DNA of 64,000 bases from CAWJMD01 sp963700925 (GTDB lineage: Bacteria; Actinomycetota; Actinomycetes; Actinomycetales; CAWJMD01). The stretch is from contig OY969553.1 in the NCBI GenBank assembly GCA_963700925.1, forward strand, positions 4,464,001-4,528,000, read 5' to 3'. Positions 31,356 to 40,122 of this stretch are shown here, piece after piece. Within the stretch, counting starts at the first letter, position 1; each line of letters starts with the position of its first letter. The notes beneath the pieces are model-generated. The model worked only from the letters and a program-made list of their open reading frames with translations. It did not search any database and had not been told where the DNA came from. Both the position numbers and the translations under genes were made by a program.

Positions 31356-31805
31356 ATGGACCAGCCAACCGCGGAACCGGCGCTACGCGCGCTCGACCCT
31401 CTGGTCGGCGAGTGGACTCTGCAGGCGAAACCGCCTGACGGTGACGTCTGGCCAGGCGGCGGACGGGTCACCTTCGAGTGGCACGAATCGGGAGCGCATC
31501 TGGTCGAGCGCTCGACGGTCGACGCGCCCGAGGCGCCCGACGGCGTCTCCGTCATCGGCTGCGATGCGGCCAATGGGACGTACTACCAGCTGTACTCGGA
31601 CGACCGCGGCGTTTGCCGCGTCTACCAGATGAGCATCGGCAAAGGCGAGTGGAAGCTCTGGCGTGACGGCGATCCGTTCTCCCAGCGCTTCACGGCGACG
31701 TTCAGCGACGACGGGAACACGATCACCGGACGGTGGGAGCTTGCCGAGGACGGCACCACCTACACGCCAGACTTCGACCTCATCTACAGCAGGGCGACAC
31801 CCTGA
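31356..31805 (+). CDS. DUF1579/nitrobindin-like beta-barrel protein
   Basis: A 149-residue all-beta protein: PLVGEWTLQAKPPDG, VTFEWHESGAHLVERSTVD, YYQLYSDDRGVCRVYQMSI, FSQRFTATFSDDGNTITGRWEL. These match the calycin-like DUF1579 group, whose members are often encoded beside ECF sigma factors and DGPF proteins. Function unknown, possibly small-ligand binding. ATG 31356 has AAGCGAG a few nt upstream, a weak ribosome site. Confidence 0.78.
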   Translation: MDQPTAEPALRALDPLVGEWTLQAKPPDGDVWPGGGRVTFEWHESGAHLVERSTVDAPEAPDGVSVIGCDAANGTYYQLYSDDRGVCRVYQMSIGKGEWKLWRDGDPFSQRFTATFSDDGNTITGRWELAEDGTTYTPDFDLIYSRATP

Positions 31806-31839
31806 CGTCGGACTCCTGCCGAGCTGTGCCACGCAGGCA

Positions 31840-31867
31840 TGTCCTTTCCGAGGGCATCCATTCGTTC
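31840..31867 (+). promoter_or_regulatory. ECF-type promoter candidate for the YCII-sigma pair
   Basis: TGTCCT (31840-31845) and CGTTC (31863-31867), 17 nt apart, loosely resemble the TGTCGA/CGWC pattern reported for ECF42 targets, about 48 nt before the YCII start. The -35 differs in two bases from the consensus, so this is weak. Confidence 0.25.
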
Positions 31868-31914
31868 CACTCCTGAGGGACCACACTGGCCCCGCACGCG
31901 ACGAAGGAGTGAAG

Positions 31915-32265
31915 ATGCCGCAGTACCTTGCCTTGACCTACACCGCAGACGTGGACTGGTGGGCGCCCGAGCAGGCGACTGAGCTCGCCGAGTACCGCCA
32001 GTTCGCAGTGGACAACGCTGAGAGCATCCAGGCGAGCGTCGTGCTGCACCCGACCAGCACCGCGACGGTCGTCCGCGTGGAAGGCGCCCGCGGAGGGAAC
32101 GTGGTCACGACCGACGGGCCCTACGCCGAGACCAAGGAGGCGCTGACCGGGTTCTACCTCATCGAGGCAGCGGATCTGGATGAGGCCGTGGCGATCTCGG
32201 CCCAGCTTCCTGCGGCCTGGAGTGGCGGCGCCGTCGAGGTGCGCCCTGTCATCGCAGCCAGATAG
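31915..32265 (+). CDS. YCII-related (DGPF family) protein
   Basis: A 116-residue YCII/DGPF-family protein (MPQYLALTYTADVDWW start, VVRVEGARGGNVVTTDGPYAETKEALTGFYLIEA with the DGP(F/Y) motif, then AVAISAQLPAAWSGGAVEVRPV). DGPF proteins are the regular partners of ECF42 sigma factors, encoded next to them. Proposed to be dioxygenase- or binding-type ferredoxin-fold proteins, function unknown. ATG 31915 has AAGGAGTG just upstream. The sigma-factor gene follows after 6 nt. Confidence 0.9.
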   Translation: MPQYLALTYTADVDWWAPEQATELAEYRQFAVDNAESIQASVVLHPTSTATVVRVEGARGGNVVTTDGPYAETKEALTGFYLIEAADLDEAVAISAQLPAAWSGGAVEVRPVIAAR

Positions 32266-32271
32266 GCAGAC

Positions 32272-33573
32272 GTGGTCCCTGATCAAGACCCTGCCCGCCA
32301 CTCGGTCGAGTCTGTCGCCGAGACCCTCCGGGTCGAGGGCGCACGCATCCTCGCGACCCTGATCCGGACGGTCGGTGACGTGCAGATCGCCGAGGACGCA
32401 GTGCAGGAGGCAACGCTCGCGGCGCTCGGCGCGTGGCCAGTCACCGGCGTGCCGCCGCAACCGCGCGCATGGCTCACGGTCACTGCGCGGAGGAAGGCGA
32501 TCGACATCCTCCGACGTGAGCAGATCCGTCCGTCCAAGGAACAGGACGGTGTGAGGATGTTGGAGCTCGCCAGGCCCGAGCTTCCGCCGGAGGGCGTCGT
32601 GCACGACGACCTGCTGCGCCTGATCTTCACCTGCTGCCATCCGACCCTCTCCCCGCCGAGTCGGATTGCCTTGGCCCTTCGGACGCTGTGTGGTCTGTCG
32701 CCGATGCAGATCGCCGGCGTGCTGCTCACCACCGAAGCTGCGACGACGAAGCGTCTGACCCGGGCTCGGCAGAAGATCGCAGCTGCCCACATCCCCTACC
32801 GGAACCCGACCCAGGATGAGCTGCCCGACCGGTTGCCGGCGGTGTGCGGGGTGATCCACAGCCTCTACACGGCCGGACATGCGCCGGTGGACGGTCGGGC
32901 CGCCTACGACGTGGACGCCTGCGCCGAGGCGATCCGGCTGGCCGAGCTCCTCCACGATCTGCTTCCGGACCAGCCGATGCCCGCCGCCGTCCTGGCCCTG
33001 CTGCTCCTCACCGAGGCCCGCAGGCCATCACGGCTGGACGAACAACGCGCGGTCGTCACCCTCGACCGTCAGGATCGCGGACGGTGGGACGCCGGCGCCA
33101 TCGAGCGCGGTATCTCGCTCCTCAACGAGTCACTGCGGCGCACGCGTGGGCAGGCGGACGCGTACCAGCTCCAGGCCGCCATCGCGGCTGAGCACGCCCG
33201 TGCCGCCAGCTACGTCGACACCGACTGGACGGAGATCCTGCGGCTGTACGACCTGCTCATCTCGGTCGCTCCCAGCCGAGCCGCCGGTCTGGGCCGAGTG
33301 GTCGCGGCCACGGAAGCGGCCGATCCTGCGACGGGGCTCGCCATGCTGGACGACGTGCCGCCGAGTCCCCGCTGGCACGCGGTTCGCGCCGAGCTGCTGG
33401 CCCGCGAAGGGCGGTACGCCGAGGCAGCCCAAGAACTCGGCGCATCCCTTCACGGCCAGGCAACGCAGCCCGAACGCGAGCATCGAGAGCGACGTCGCAG
33501 GGCGTTCCTCGAGCTGGCCGCGCGGACCTCGCCCGGCCAAGACTCGCCCGACCAAGCCCCGCCCGGTCGCTAG
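32272..33573 (+). CDS. ECF42-type RNA polymerase sigma factor with C-terminal extension
   Basis: A 433-residue extracytoplasmic-function sigma factor. Sigma-2 is about residues 10-80 (ARILATLIRTVGDVQIAEDAVQEATLAAL), sigma-4 about 115-175 (ALRTLCGLSPMQIAGVLLTTEAATTKRLTRARQKI), and a long SnoaL-free, TPR-like region (about 180-430; DUF6596) follows, which in ECF42 proteins is needed for activity in place of an anti-sigma factor. No anti-sigma gene is adjacent. It directly follows a YCII/DGPF gene (6-nt gap), the diagnostic ECF42 arrangement. GTG 32272 is the start. Confidence 0.9.
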   Translation: MVPDQDPARHSVESVAETLRVEGARILATLIRTVGDVQIAEDAVQEATLAALGAWPVTGVPPQPRAWLTVTARRKAIDILRREQIRPSKEQDGVRMLELARPELPPEGVVHDDLLRLIFTCCHPTLSPPSRIALALRTLCGLSPMQIAGVLLTTEAATTKRLTRARQKIAAAHIPYRNPTQDELPDRLPAVCGVIHSLYTAGHAPVDGRAAYDVDACAEAIRLAELLHDLLPDQPMPAAVLALLLLTEARRPSRLDEQRAVVTLDRQDRGRWDAGAIERGISLLNESLRRTRGQADAYQLQAAIAAEHARAASYVDTDWTEILRLYDLLISVAPSRAAGLGRVVAATEAADPATGLAMLDDVPPSPRWHAVRAELLAREGRYAEAAQELGASLHGQATQPEREHRERRRRAFLELAARTSPGQDSPDQAPPGR

Positions 33574-33583
33574 CTCAGCGAGG

Positions 33584-35227
33584 TCAGTCGGGTGGGAAGG
33601 GCTGCACGTCGGGCTGGCACACGGTGCCACGGGCCGGCACCTTCAGGTTGATCAGGTAGTCGGCCGCGATCAGGTCGGCACACGAGCTGTCACCGAGGAT
33701 GCAGTGGCCGAACGCGTCGACACTGACCAGCCGCGCGTTGCCGAGCTCGCGTGACATCCGCTTCGAGAACTCGTACTGCGTCGCGGGGTCGTAGTAGTTG
33801 CCGATCACGAGCACCGGGGTCTGGGTGCGACGGTCCCAGGGACCGACGTACGGGTCGGGGTCGTCAACCGGCCACGCCGGGCAGATCGCGGGGTCGCCCC
33901 ACGCCAGGTAGCGCCCGAAGTCGGGCATCTGCCGCTCCCACCGGTCCGCAACGCGCGGCAGCTGGTGCGGCCTGAGGGAGAACGGTTTGTCCGAGCAGTT
34001 CACCGCCGAGTAGGAGTCGTCGCTGGTGTACGGGGTGTCGGGCCAGACGTCGTACCGCGCAAGCGAAGGTTCGCCCAGGAGTGCTGTCGCGGCCGCGGAG
34101 GGGGCCGCCGCGCGGGCCGCCGTCGACGGGAAGGCCGCCTGGTAGATCGCCTGCAGCAGCTCTGCGAGCTCAGCGAACTGGCCGGGGCTGTACAGGACGC
34201 CAGCGGTGGTGCCGACCAACGCCGCCTCGTCGACGACGCTCTCGTCGGGCAGCGTGACCGGCCCGACCTGTCGCAGGTGGTCGTGAAGCTGGGTGAACTT
34301 CGCCCGTGCGTCGGGTCCGAAGGCGCAGTCGGCGTCCTCGTCGCAGCGGGTCAGATAGGCGTCCAGGGCGATCTCGAAGCCGTTGGTGCGCTGGCGGTCG
34401 TACTCCAGACCGTCCCGCAGTCGCAGCCTGGGGTCGACGTTGCCGTCCAGGATCAGTGCCCTGGACTTCTTCGGGAACAGGTTCGCGTAGGTCGCGCCCA
34501 GGAGGGTGCCGTACGAGAACCCGACGTAGGTGAGCCTCTCGTCGCCCACGGCACCGCGGAGCAGGTCGAGGTCGCGAGCGACGTCCTTGGTCGACATGTG
34601 CTCGATCAGCCGGCCGGCCACGTTCTCGCAGGCCTCGCCGTAGTCCCGATACGCCTGGAGGGTGGACGACTCCTCCTCCGCGGTCACGGGCATCGCGAGC
34701 ATTCGGCCGGAGACCTCGTTGGCCTCCTCGTCCGTCGTGAAGCAGCGCAGCGGCGTGCTGCGGGCGACCCCGCGCGGGTCGAAGCCGATCAGGTCGAACC
34801 GGTCGAGCACCTCCGGCTCGAAGATGCCGGCGCCGGACTTCGGCATGCGGTATCCGCTTCCACCGGGGCCGCCGGGGTTGAGGAACAGCGATCCGATCCT
34901 GCTGGCCTGGTCGTTGGCCGCCCGACGCATCAAGGCGATGCTGATGGCGCCCCGCCGCGGCCGGTCGTGGTCGAGAGGCACGGCGTACGTGGCGCAGCTG
35001 TACTGCGGAAGCTCCGCCAGCGGGACGCCGACCAGTTCGGCCGGGTCGCACGGCGCCCACGCGACGGGGGGTGGCGTGGCGGACTGCGGTGTGGCGGACT
35101 GCGGTGCGGCGGACTGCGGTGCGGCCGTGCTGGACGCGGTCGGGACGAGGAACCCCGTGACTCCGAGGACCGCGGCCACGGCAAGCGTGGCGGGACGGCT
35201 GAGCGGGCGAGCAGACCTGACAGTCAC
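33584..35227 (-). CDS. Secreted tripeptidyl aminopeptidase-like alpha/beta hydrolase
   Basis: A 547-residue exported serine hydrolase. Residues 1-35 are a signal peptide (RPATLAVAAVLGVTGFLVPTASSTAA), followed by a short (AAPQS/ATPQS)-repeat linker. The oxyanion loop LNPGGPGGSGYRM, the nucleophile elbow GFSYGTLLGATYANLFPKK, and the C-terminal TAP domain with VSVDAFGHCIL carrying the catalytic His are present, plus cysteine pairs for disulfides. It resembles Streptomyces tripeptidyl aminopeptidase/SlpD-E proteins that trim peptides outside the cell. GTG 35227 is chosen: GGAGGG lies 7 nt upstream on the minus strand. Confidence 0.92.
   Translation of the reverse strand: MTVRSARPLSRPATLAVAAVLGVTGFLVPTASSTAAPQSAAPQSATPQSATPPPVAWAPCDPAELVGVPLAELPQYSCATYAVPLDHDRPRRGAISIALMRRAANDQASRIGSLFLNPGGPGGSGYRMPKSGAGIFEPEVLDRFDLIGFDPRGVARSTPLRCFTTDEEANEVSGRMLAMPVTAEEESSTLQAYRDYGEACENVAGRLIEHMSTKDVARDLDLLRGAVGDERLTYVGFSYGTLLGATYANLFPKKSRALILDGNVDPRLRLRDGLEYDRQRTNGFEIALDAYLTRCDEDADCAFGPDARAKFTQLHDHLRQVGPVTLPDESVVDEAALVGTTAGVLYSPGQFAELAELLQAIYQAAFPSTAARAAAPSAAATALLGEPSLARYDVWPDTPYTSDDSYSAVNCSDKPFSLRPHQLPRVADRWERQMPDFGRYLAWGDPAICPAWPVDDPDPYVGPWDRRTQTPVLVIGNYYDPATQYEFSKRMSRELGNARLVSVDAFGHCILGDSSCADLIAADYLINLKVPARGTVCQPDVQPFPPD
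35081..35125 (-). repeat. 15-bp repeat encoding the (A/T)PQSA linker
   Basis: Three consecutive 15-bp units (35081, 35096, 35111; plus-strand GGACTGCGGTGCGGC type), the last two identical, encode the Ala/Thr-Pro-Gln-Ser-Ala repeats just after the signal peptide. Confidence 0.8.
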
Positions 35228-35362
35228 GGAAGCACCCTCCTTCGGCCTGGCGCGCTGGTCGCGCCGCTGCACACGCGGGAGCGTCCCACGTCCGGACCGG
35301 TGTCGGCATCGCCGAATTGGGTGAACCGGCGCCTTGGTCGAGTAGCCGTGCGCGAGACCTGC

Positions 35363-38300
35363 TCACCCAGGCGCACTGAAACGAATGGTTCGCACCTCGA
35401 ACGGCGTCAGCGCCAACGGGATCGGGCGACCGTCGCCATGTTCCCCATCGCCAGCCGCACCGATCTCCTCCTCGAGCAAGTTCACCCACGTCGGAGCGCC
35501 CACCGGTGCATCGATCGTGAGCTGGCCGGCAGCACGCCGCCCCAGCGACTCGTAGACCCGGACCACGAGACCACCCGAACGGTCTGCCGCGAGCTTCACG
35601 CTGGAGAGAACGATCCCCTCCCCCGTCACGCTGACCAGTGGCGAGAAGCCATGACTGCCCTGCACGTGTCGTTCACCCGTGTTGAGCAGGGCTCCAGCCT
35701 CGGTCGCTTCGGCGACACCAGCTCCGATCACGATGCCGAACCGGTGCGTGTGCGTCCCTTGGTCGGTCTCCGGGTCGGGGAAGCGCGGCGCCCGAAGGAG
35801 CGAGAGGCGCACACATGTCGTGATGCTGTCCGCGTCGGCGTCGCGCGTGACGTCGAAGCCGTACGTCGAGTCGTTGACCAGTGCGACGCCGAAGCCGGGC
35901 TCCTCGACCAGGACGAACCGGTGCATCGACGTCTCGAACTTCGCAGCCTCCCAGCTCGTGTTCGTGTGCGTGACCCGCTTGTAGTAGCCGAACTGAGTCT
36001 CGGCGACGCTGTGGTCCGCACGCACGTCGAGCGGAAAGGCGACCTTGAGGAACTTCTCGGTCTCGTGCCAATCGGTCGTCTGCTCGATCAGGAGCGTGCG
36101 CGACTCGGGTGCGAGCGTGAGCTCCTGGCGGACGCGTGACCGCGACGAGATGGCGCGCTCGACGACAATGCGGGCCACGCCATCCGCCCCGCTCGTTTGA
36201 TGGATCGACTCGACGTCGCGCAGATCGGTGACCCGGTTGCGGTAGTAGCGGTCGACATCCCAGGCGTCCCACTTGTTGGGGAAGTCCTGGTGCAGCTGCA
36301 GCAGGTTCGCATCGAGCCCCGGCGCGATCGCCTCCCTTCCGGTCCGACGGTCGACCGCCGAGGTCACTAGGCCCTCCTGCGAAACCGTCACTGACACAAG
36401 GTCGTTCGTCAGCACGTACCCCGCTTCAGTCACGTCGATCGCCGTCGGACGCGTCGCTGCGGACGGCTCGTCGCCCTCGGTCGCTCCCCCGGCTGGCACA
36501 CCATTCCGCTCGTACGGTGCGCCATTCAGCTGCACACGGTCGTCGCCCTCCCCCACCAGTTCGCGCACGGCGGCGTCGATGAGCGCCTCAGCAGCTGTGG
36601 TGATGCGGTGGTACTCCGCGACTGCCTCGCGGTGCACCCACGCGATGGACGTCCCCGGCAGGATGTCGTGGAACTGATGGAGCAACACCTGCTTCCACAG
36701 CTCGTCAAGCTCCGTGTACGGGTAGCTGCTCTGCAGCCCTCTCATGGCAGCAGTCGCTGCCCAGAGCTCGGCTTCGACGAGAAGGTGCTCCGCCCGACGG
36801 TTGCCCTGCTTGGTCTTGTGCTGCGACGTCAGCGTGGCGCGGTGCAGCTCCAGGTACAGCTCGCCGACCCAGACCGGTGGCCTCGGCAGCTCGGCCCTGG
36901 CCTGCTCGAAGAAGTCGTCCGGATGACGCCACCGCACAGTGGGGCTGCCCTCGAGATCGGCAAGGCGAGCCGCCTTACCGGTCATCTCCCGAGTGGTGCC
37001 GCCGCCCCCGTCGCCCCAGCCGACCGGTGCGATGGACCCTGACACCAGCCGGTTCTCGCGGAACTGCCGGGCCGCCTTAGCCAGCTCCATGCCGGACAGC
37101 TGCGAGTTGTACGTGTCCATCGGAGGGAAGTGCGTGAACACGCGCGAGCCGTCGATCCCCTCCCACAGGAACGTGTGGTGGGGGAACTTGTTGACCTGGT
37201 TCCACGAGATCTTCTGGGTGAAGAACCAGTCGAAACCGGCCCGACGCATCAGCTGTGGCAGCCCAGGCGAGTACCCGAAGCTGTCAGGCAGCCAGACCCC
37301 CTTGCAGCGGACGCCGAACTCCTCCAGGAAGAACCGCTGGCCGTAAAGGAACTGGCGCACCAGCGACTCGCCGCTCGGCATGACGGTGTCGCTCTCCACC
37401 CACATCCCGCCCAGGGGGATGAACCGGCCAGCGGCGACTGCCGCCTTGACCTCCGCGTAGACCTCGGGGCGATGCACCTTCAGCCACTCGTACTGCTGCG
37501 CACTCGACATGCCGTAGCGGAAGTCCGGGTCCTTCTCGAGAAGCTCGGTCATGGACGAGCAGGTGCGCGCAACCTTGCGGATCGTCTCGCGCAGCGGCCA
37601 GAGCCACGCCGAGTCGATGTGCGCGTGGCCGATGGCTGAGATCTCGTGCGCACTCTCGTCCGCCCGCTTGGCCAGCACGTCGGCCAGTGCGGAGCGCGCG
37701 TCTCCCGCGGTCTCTGAAATACGTTGCAGGTCAAGCCGGTCGAGAGCGTCGTCGAGCGCTTGCAGGATGCGCATGCGCCGCGGGCCGTCCGCGAGCTCGG
37801 CTTGCAGCTCCAGGAGCACCTCGACGTCGAGCATCAGCTCGTACACCTGCTCGTCGAACAGCACGAGGTCCATGCGACGTGTGACATAGAGCTTGCGAGG
37901 CGACGAGGTGAGGGTGTCGCCCTCCGCGGTCGGCCGAAATGGGTTGTGGTGGAGCAAGATCGGGTTGGCAGCGGCTTCGATGTAGTACTCAAGCTCTTGG
38001 CCGGCGGACGCCGTGGGCGGCACTGGTGCCCACTGGTTGCGAGGGTTCAGTGACTTCACCGGTGAGCCGTCATGCCGGTAGAGCAGGCCCTCGCACTGGA
38101 ACCCCGGCAGGCCCTGCTCGAACCCGAGGTCGAGCACCATCTCGACGCGTCCACCCGCCCACTCGGGTGGGACGCTCCCACGCAGCCGGAACCAGGTGGT
38201 CCCCCAGGCGGGACCCCACGACGTGCCGACCTCGTACGGCGTGTACTCGAGCGCGAGCCCGTCGCTGGGTGGGATCGGCTCGCCGGGCAGCTCGTGCCAG

Positions 38301-38401
38301 TCGACGGTCAACGGCGTCGATGCCAGGTAGATCGCTGGTGCTATCCGCTCGGCGAGAACGCGCTTGGCGCGGCCGATCGTCAGTGGAACGTCGTCGTGCA
38401 T
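35363..38401 (-). CDS. Alpha-mannosidase (GH38)
   Basis: A 1012-residue glycoside hydrolase family 38 enzyme releasing alpha-linked mannose, with no signal peptide, so cytoplasmic. The zinc site and fold start are seen in SAIGHAHIDSAWLWPL (about residue 255); the nucleophile Asp is in WLPDSFGYSPGLPQLMRRAG. The C-terminal beta-domains have LVSVTVSQEGLVTSAVDRRTG and FGVALVNDSTYGFDV. ATG 38401 is chosen because GGAGGG is 6 nt upstream; the in-frame ATG 38428 lacks this. It is the last gene of a leftward run with GNAT, OsmC and a Sua5-type gene. Confidence 0.94.
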   Translation of the reverse strand: MHDDVPLTIGRAKRVLAERIAPAIYLASTPLTVDWHELPGEPIPPSDGLALEYTPYEVGTSWGPAWGTTWFRLRGSVPPEWAGGRVEMVLDLGFEQGLPGFQCEGLLYRHDGSPVKSLNPRNQWAPVPPTASAGQELEYYIEAAANPILLHHNPFRPTAEGDTLTSSPRKLYVTRRMDLVLFDEQVYELMLDVEVLLELQAELADGPRRMRILQALDDALDRLDLQRISETAGDARSALADVLAKRADESAHEISAIGHAHIDSAWLWPLRETIRKVARTCSSMTELLEKDPDFRYGMSSAQQYEWLKVHRPEVYAEVKAAVAAGRFIPLGGMWVESDTVMPSGESLVRQFLYGQRFFLEEFGVRCKGVWLPDSFGYSPGLPQLMRRAGFDWFFTQKISWNQVNKFPHHTFLWEGIDGSRVFTHFPPMDTYNSQLSGMELAKAARQFRENRLVSGSIAPVGWGDGGGGTTREMTGKAARLADLEGSPTVRWRHPDDFFEQARAELPRPPVWVGELYLELHRATLTSQHKTKQGNRRAEHLLVEAELWAATAAMRGLQSSYPYTELDELWKQVLLHQFHDILPGTSIAWVHREAVAEYHRITTAAEALIDAAVRELVGEGDDRVQLNGAPYERNGVPAGGATEGDEPSAATRPTAIDVTEAGYVLTNDLVSVTVSQEGLVTSAVDRRTGREAIAPGLDANLLQLHQDFPNKWDAWDVDRYYRNRVTDLRDVESIHQTSGADGVARIVVERAISSRSRVRQELTLAPESRTLLIEQTTDWHETEKFLKVAFPLDVRADHSVAETQFGYYKRVTHTNTSWEAAKFETSMHRFVLVEEPGFGVALVNDSTYGFDVTRDADADSITTCVRLSLLRAPRFPDPETDQGTHTHRFGIVIGAGVAEATEAGALLNTGERHVQGSHGFSPLVSVTGEGIVLSSVKLAADRSGGLVVRVYESLGRRAAGQLTIDAPVGAPTWVNLLEEEIGAAGDGEHGDGRPIPLALTPFEVRTIRFSAPG

Positions 38402-38414
38402 GGACTGCCCTCCA

Positions 38415-38924
38415 TCAGACGCTGTCATCTGCGGTGTCGAGCGCTGCGGACGACAGCCGCTCCAGTGACTCCCCCTGGGTCCTGAAGATCACCAGCTCGT
38501 CCATCCGGCGCGCCCCGAGACGAGAGAAGAACCGGATCGCTGGGTCGTTCGTCGCCAGGGCCCACCATTCGAAGCGCGCGCATCCACGCGCTGTCGCGAT
38601 GCCGGCCACATGCGCGACGAGCGCCTTCCCATAACCCAGCGACTGGAACGCCGGTCGGACGAACAGGTCGTCGAGATGGAGCCCGCGCCTGCCGGTCGTC
38701 GTCGCGAACGTCTCGTAGAAGACAGCGAAACCCGCCGGCTGCTCGGCGGAGTACGCGAGGACGGCCTCAGCCGCGGGCTGCGGCCCGAACAGGCTGTCCT
38801 GCAGGTCGTCCGCAGAAACCGTCACCGGGAAGGGAAACGCCTCGGCGTCTGCCAGCTCGCCGATCAGGCTGACCAGCAACTCGATGTCCGATGGGCGTGC
38901 CGCCCTGATCAGCAGGTCGCTCAC
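38415..38924 (-). CDS. GNAT family N-acetyltransferase
   Basis: A 169-residue GCN5-type acetyltransferase. The acetyl-CoA pyrophosphate loop is FQSLGYGKALVAHVAG (Q/RxxGxG/A), preceded by LHLDDLFVRPAF and followed by CARFEWWALATNDPAIRFF. Substrate unknown. GTG 38924 is taken over an upstream TTG because a purine-rich GAGGGGA precedes it and its N-terminus (VSDLLIRAARPSDIELL) is family-like. It lies 13 nt after the OsmC stop and 13 nt before the GH38 start. Confidence 0.85.
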   Translation of the reverse strand: MSDLLIRAARPSDIELLVSLIGELADAEAFPFPVTVSADDLQDSLFGPQPAAEAVLAYSAEQPAGFAVFYETFATTTGRRGLHLDDLFVRPAFQSLGYGKALVAHVAGIATARGCARFEWWALATNDPAIRFFSRLGARRMDELVIFRTQGESLERLSSAALDTADDSV

Positions 38925-38937
38925 GTGAGAAGTCCCC

Positions 38938-39438
38938 TCATACAACTGATGTCACTTCCACGGACGGTTCACAGTCGACCGGGAAGCTCACCGAGCTGGC
39001 GATGAAGCATCGCTCGTGCGCCGTCTCGTGAAGCTCCTGCGCGGCCTCGGACATGCTGTCATCCGCCACGGAGACGACCGGCCGGAGCGTGACCTCGGTG
39101 AAGCGTCCCCCGCCCTTGGCGTCGGTGACCATCACGCCGGTGGCTCGGTCCTCGTACTCCGTCACGACGACTCCCGCGTCGGCACACAGGTGAAGGTAGG
39201 TCAGCAGGTGGCACTGGCTGAGTGCGGCCACCAGCAGCTCCTCAGGGTTCCAGCGCGAGGCGTCGCCACGGAAGGCCGCGTCGGAACTACCCAGCAGCAC
39301 CGGCTTCCCCGCGGCGGTGACCTCGTGGGCACGGGCGTACGCGCGGTAGCCCGCCGTCCCCTCCCCCAGGTTGCCGGTCCACCTCACCGCCACCTCGTAG
39401 CCGTGCTCGGCAGTCCCGGCGACCTGTTCCGTGGTCAC
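38938..39438 (-). CDS. OsmC family peroxiredoxin-like protein
   Basis: A 166-residue OsmC/Ohr-type protein. The two reactive Cys residues are in VAALSQCHLLTYLHLCADAG and ETAHERCFIASSVSFPVDC, with Arg/Glu of the active site in RWNPEELLVA. It reduces organic hydroperoxides. GTG 39438 is chosen; the open frame continues upstream but without similarity, and the sequence TTCGAGTGAC around the start is tandemly repeated. It is in the leftward run with the Sua5-type gene 26 nt upstream. Confidence 0.88.
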   Translation of the reverse strand: MTTEQVAGTAEHGYEVAVRWTGNLGEGTAGYRAYARAHEVTAAGKPVLLGSSDAAFRGDASRWNPEELLVAALSQCHLLTYLHLCADAGVVVTEYEDRATGVMVTDAKGGGRFTEVTLRPVVSVADDSMSEAAQELHETAHERCFIASSVSFPVDCEPSVEVTSVV

Positions 39439-39473
39439 TCGAAATCCTCTGTCACTCGAAGCTGTCACTCGAA
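39435..39473. repeat. Triplicated 10-bp sequence at the osmC start
   Basis: GTCACTCGAA occurs at 39435-39444, 39451-39460 and 39464-39473. On the minus strand each copy reads TTCGAGTGAC, so one holds the stop codon of the Sua5-type gene, one holds the osmC GTG, and the middle one lies between. Confidence 0.85.
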
Positions 39474-40085
39474 GCGGGAGGCATCGCCCGCGCCGTGGCG
39501 GACGACCTCCGGGAAACCGCTCGAGAAGTCGACCACCGTCGTCGGCACCAGACCGCACTCCCCGCTGTCGACGACAGCGTCGACCTGGTGGTCGAGTGCC
39601 TCCTTGATGAGCCATCCGTCCGTCATCGGCTCGTCCTCCCCCGGCATCAGCAGCGTGCTCGACACCATCGGCTCACCCAGCTCGGCCAGCAGTGCCTGCG
39701 CGACCGGATGCTCAGGGATGCGCACCCCGACGGTCTTTTTCTTGGGATCCTGCAGACGGCGAGGCACCTCGGGCGTGGCCGGCAGGATGAAGGTGTAGCT
39801 GCCGGGGGTCACTGACTTGATCGCTCGAAACACGTTGTTGTCCAAGTGGACGAGGTGGCCGAGCTGCGCGAAGTCGTGGCAGACGAGCGTGTAGTGGTGC
39901 CGCTTGTCGAGGTGGCGGATGCGGGAGATGCGCTCCTTGCCCTGGGGGTTCCCCAGAGAGCACCCCAGCGCGAAGCAGGAGTCGGTGGGGTAGGCGACAA
40001 GCCCTCCGGCCCGGACGATCTCGACGACCTGGCTGATGGAGCGCGGCTGTGGGTCCTGCGGGTGGACCTCGAAGTACCTCGCCAT
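39465..40085 (-). CDS. L-threonylcarbamoyladenylate synthase family protein
   Basis: A 206-residue Sua5/YciO/YrdC-domain protein. The N-terminal ISQVVEIVRAGGLVAYPTDSCFALGC, KRISRIRHLDKRHHYTLVCHDFAQL (as ERISRIRHLDKR) and PGSYTFILPATPEVPRRL with SSTLLMPGEDEP match the family; the reaction makes threonylcarbamoyl-AMP for tRNA t6A37. It is closer to YciO-like members (KKKTVGVRIPEHPVAQALL), so a second paralogue elsewhere may hold the t6A role. ATG 40085 has TAGGGT 6 nt upstream on the minus strand, a leaderless promoter. Confidence 0.9.
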   Translation of the reverse strand: MARYFEVHPQDPQPRSISQVVEIVRAGGLVAYPTDSCFALGCSLGNPQGKERISRIRHLDKRHHYTLVCHDFAQLGHLVHLDNNVFRAIKSVTPGSYTFILPATPEVPRRLQDPKKKTVGVRIPEHPVAQALLAELGEPMVSSTLLMPGEDEPMTDGWLIKEALDHQVDAVVDSGECGLVPTTVVDFSSGFPEVVRHGAGDASRFE

Positions 40086-40091
40086 CCAACG

Positions 40092-40097
40092 ACCCTA
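40092..40097 (-). promoter_or_regulatory. Leaderless -10 box (TAGGGT) of the Sua5-type gene
   Basis: On the minus strand TAGGGT ends 6 nt before the ATG at 40085. Confidence 0.5.
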
Positions 40098-40122
40098 GTC
40101 CCGCGCACGAGCCCCGTCGTGA

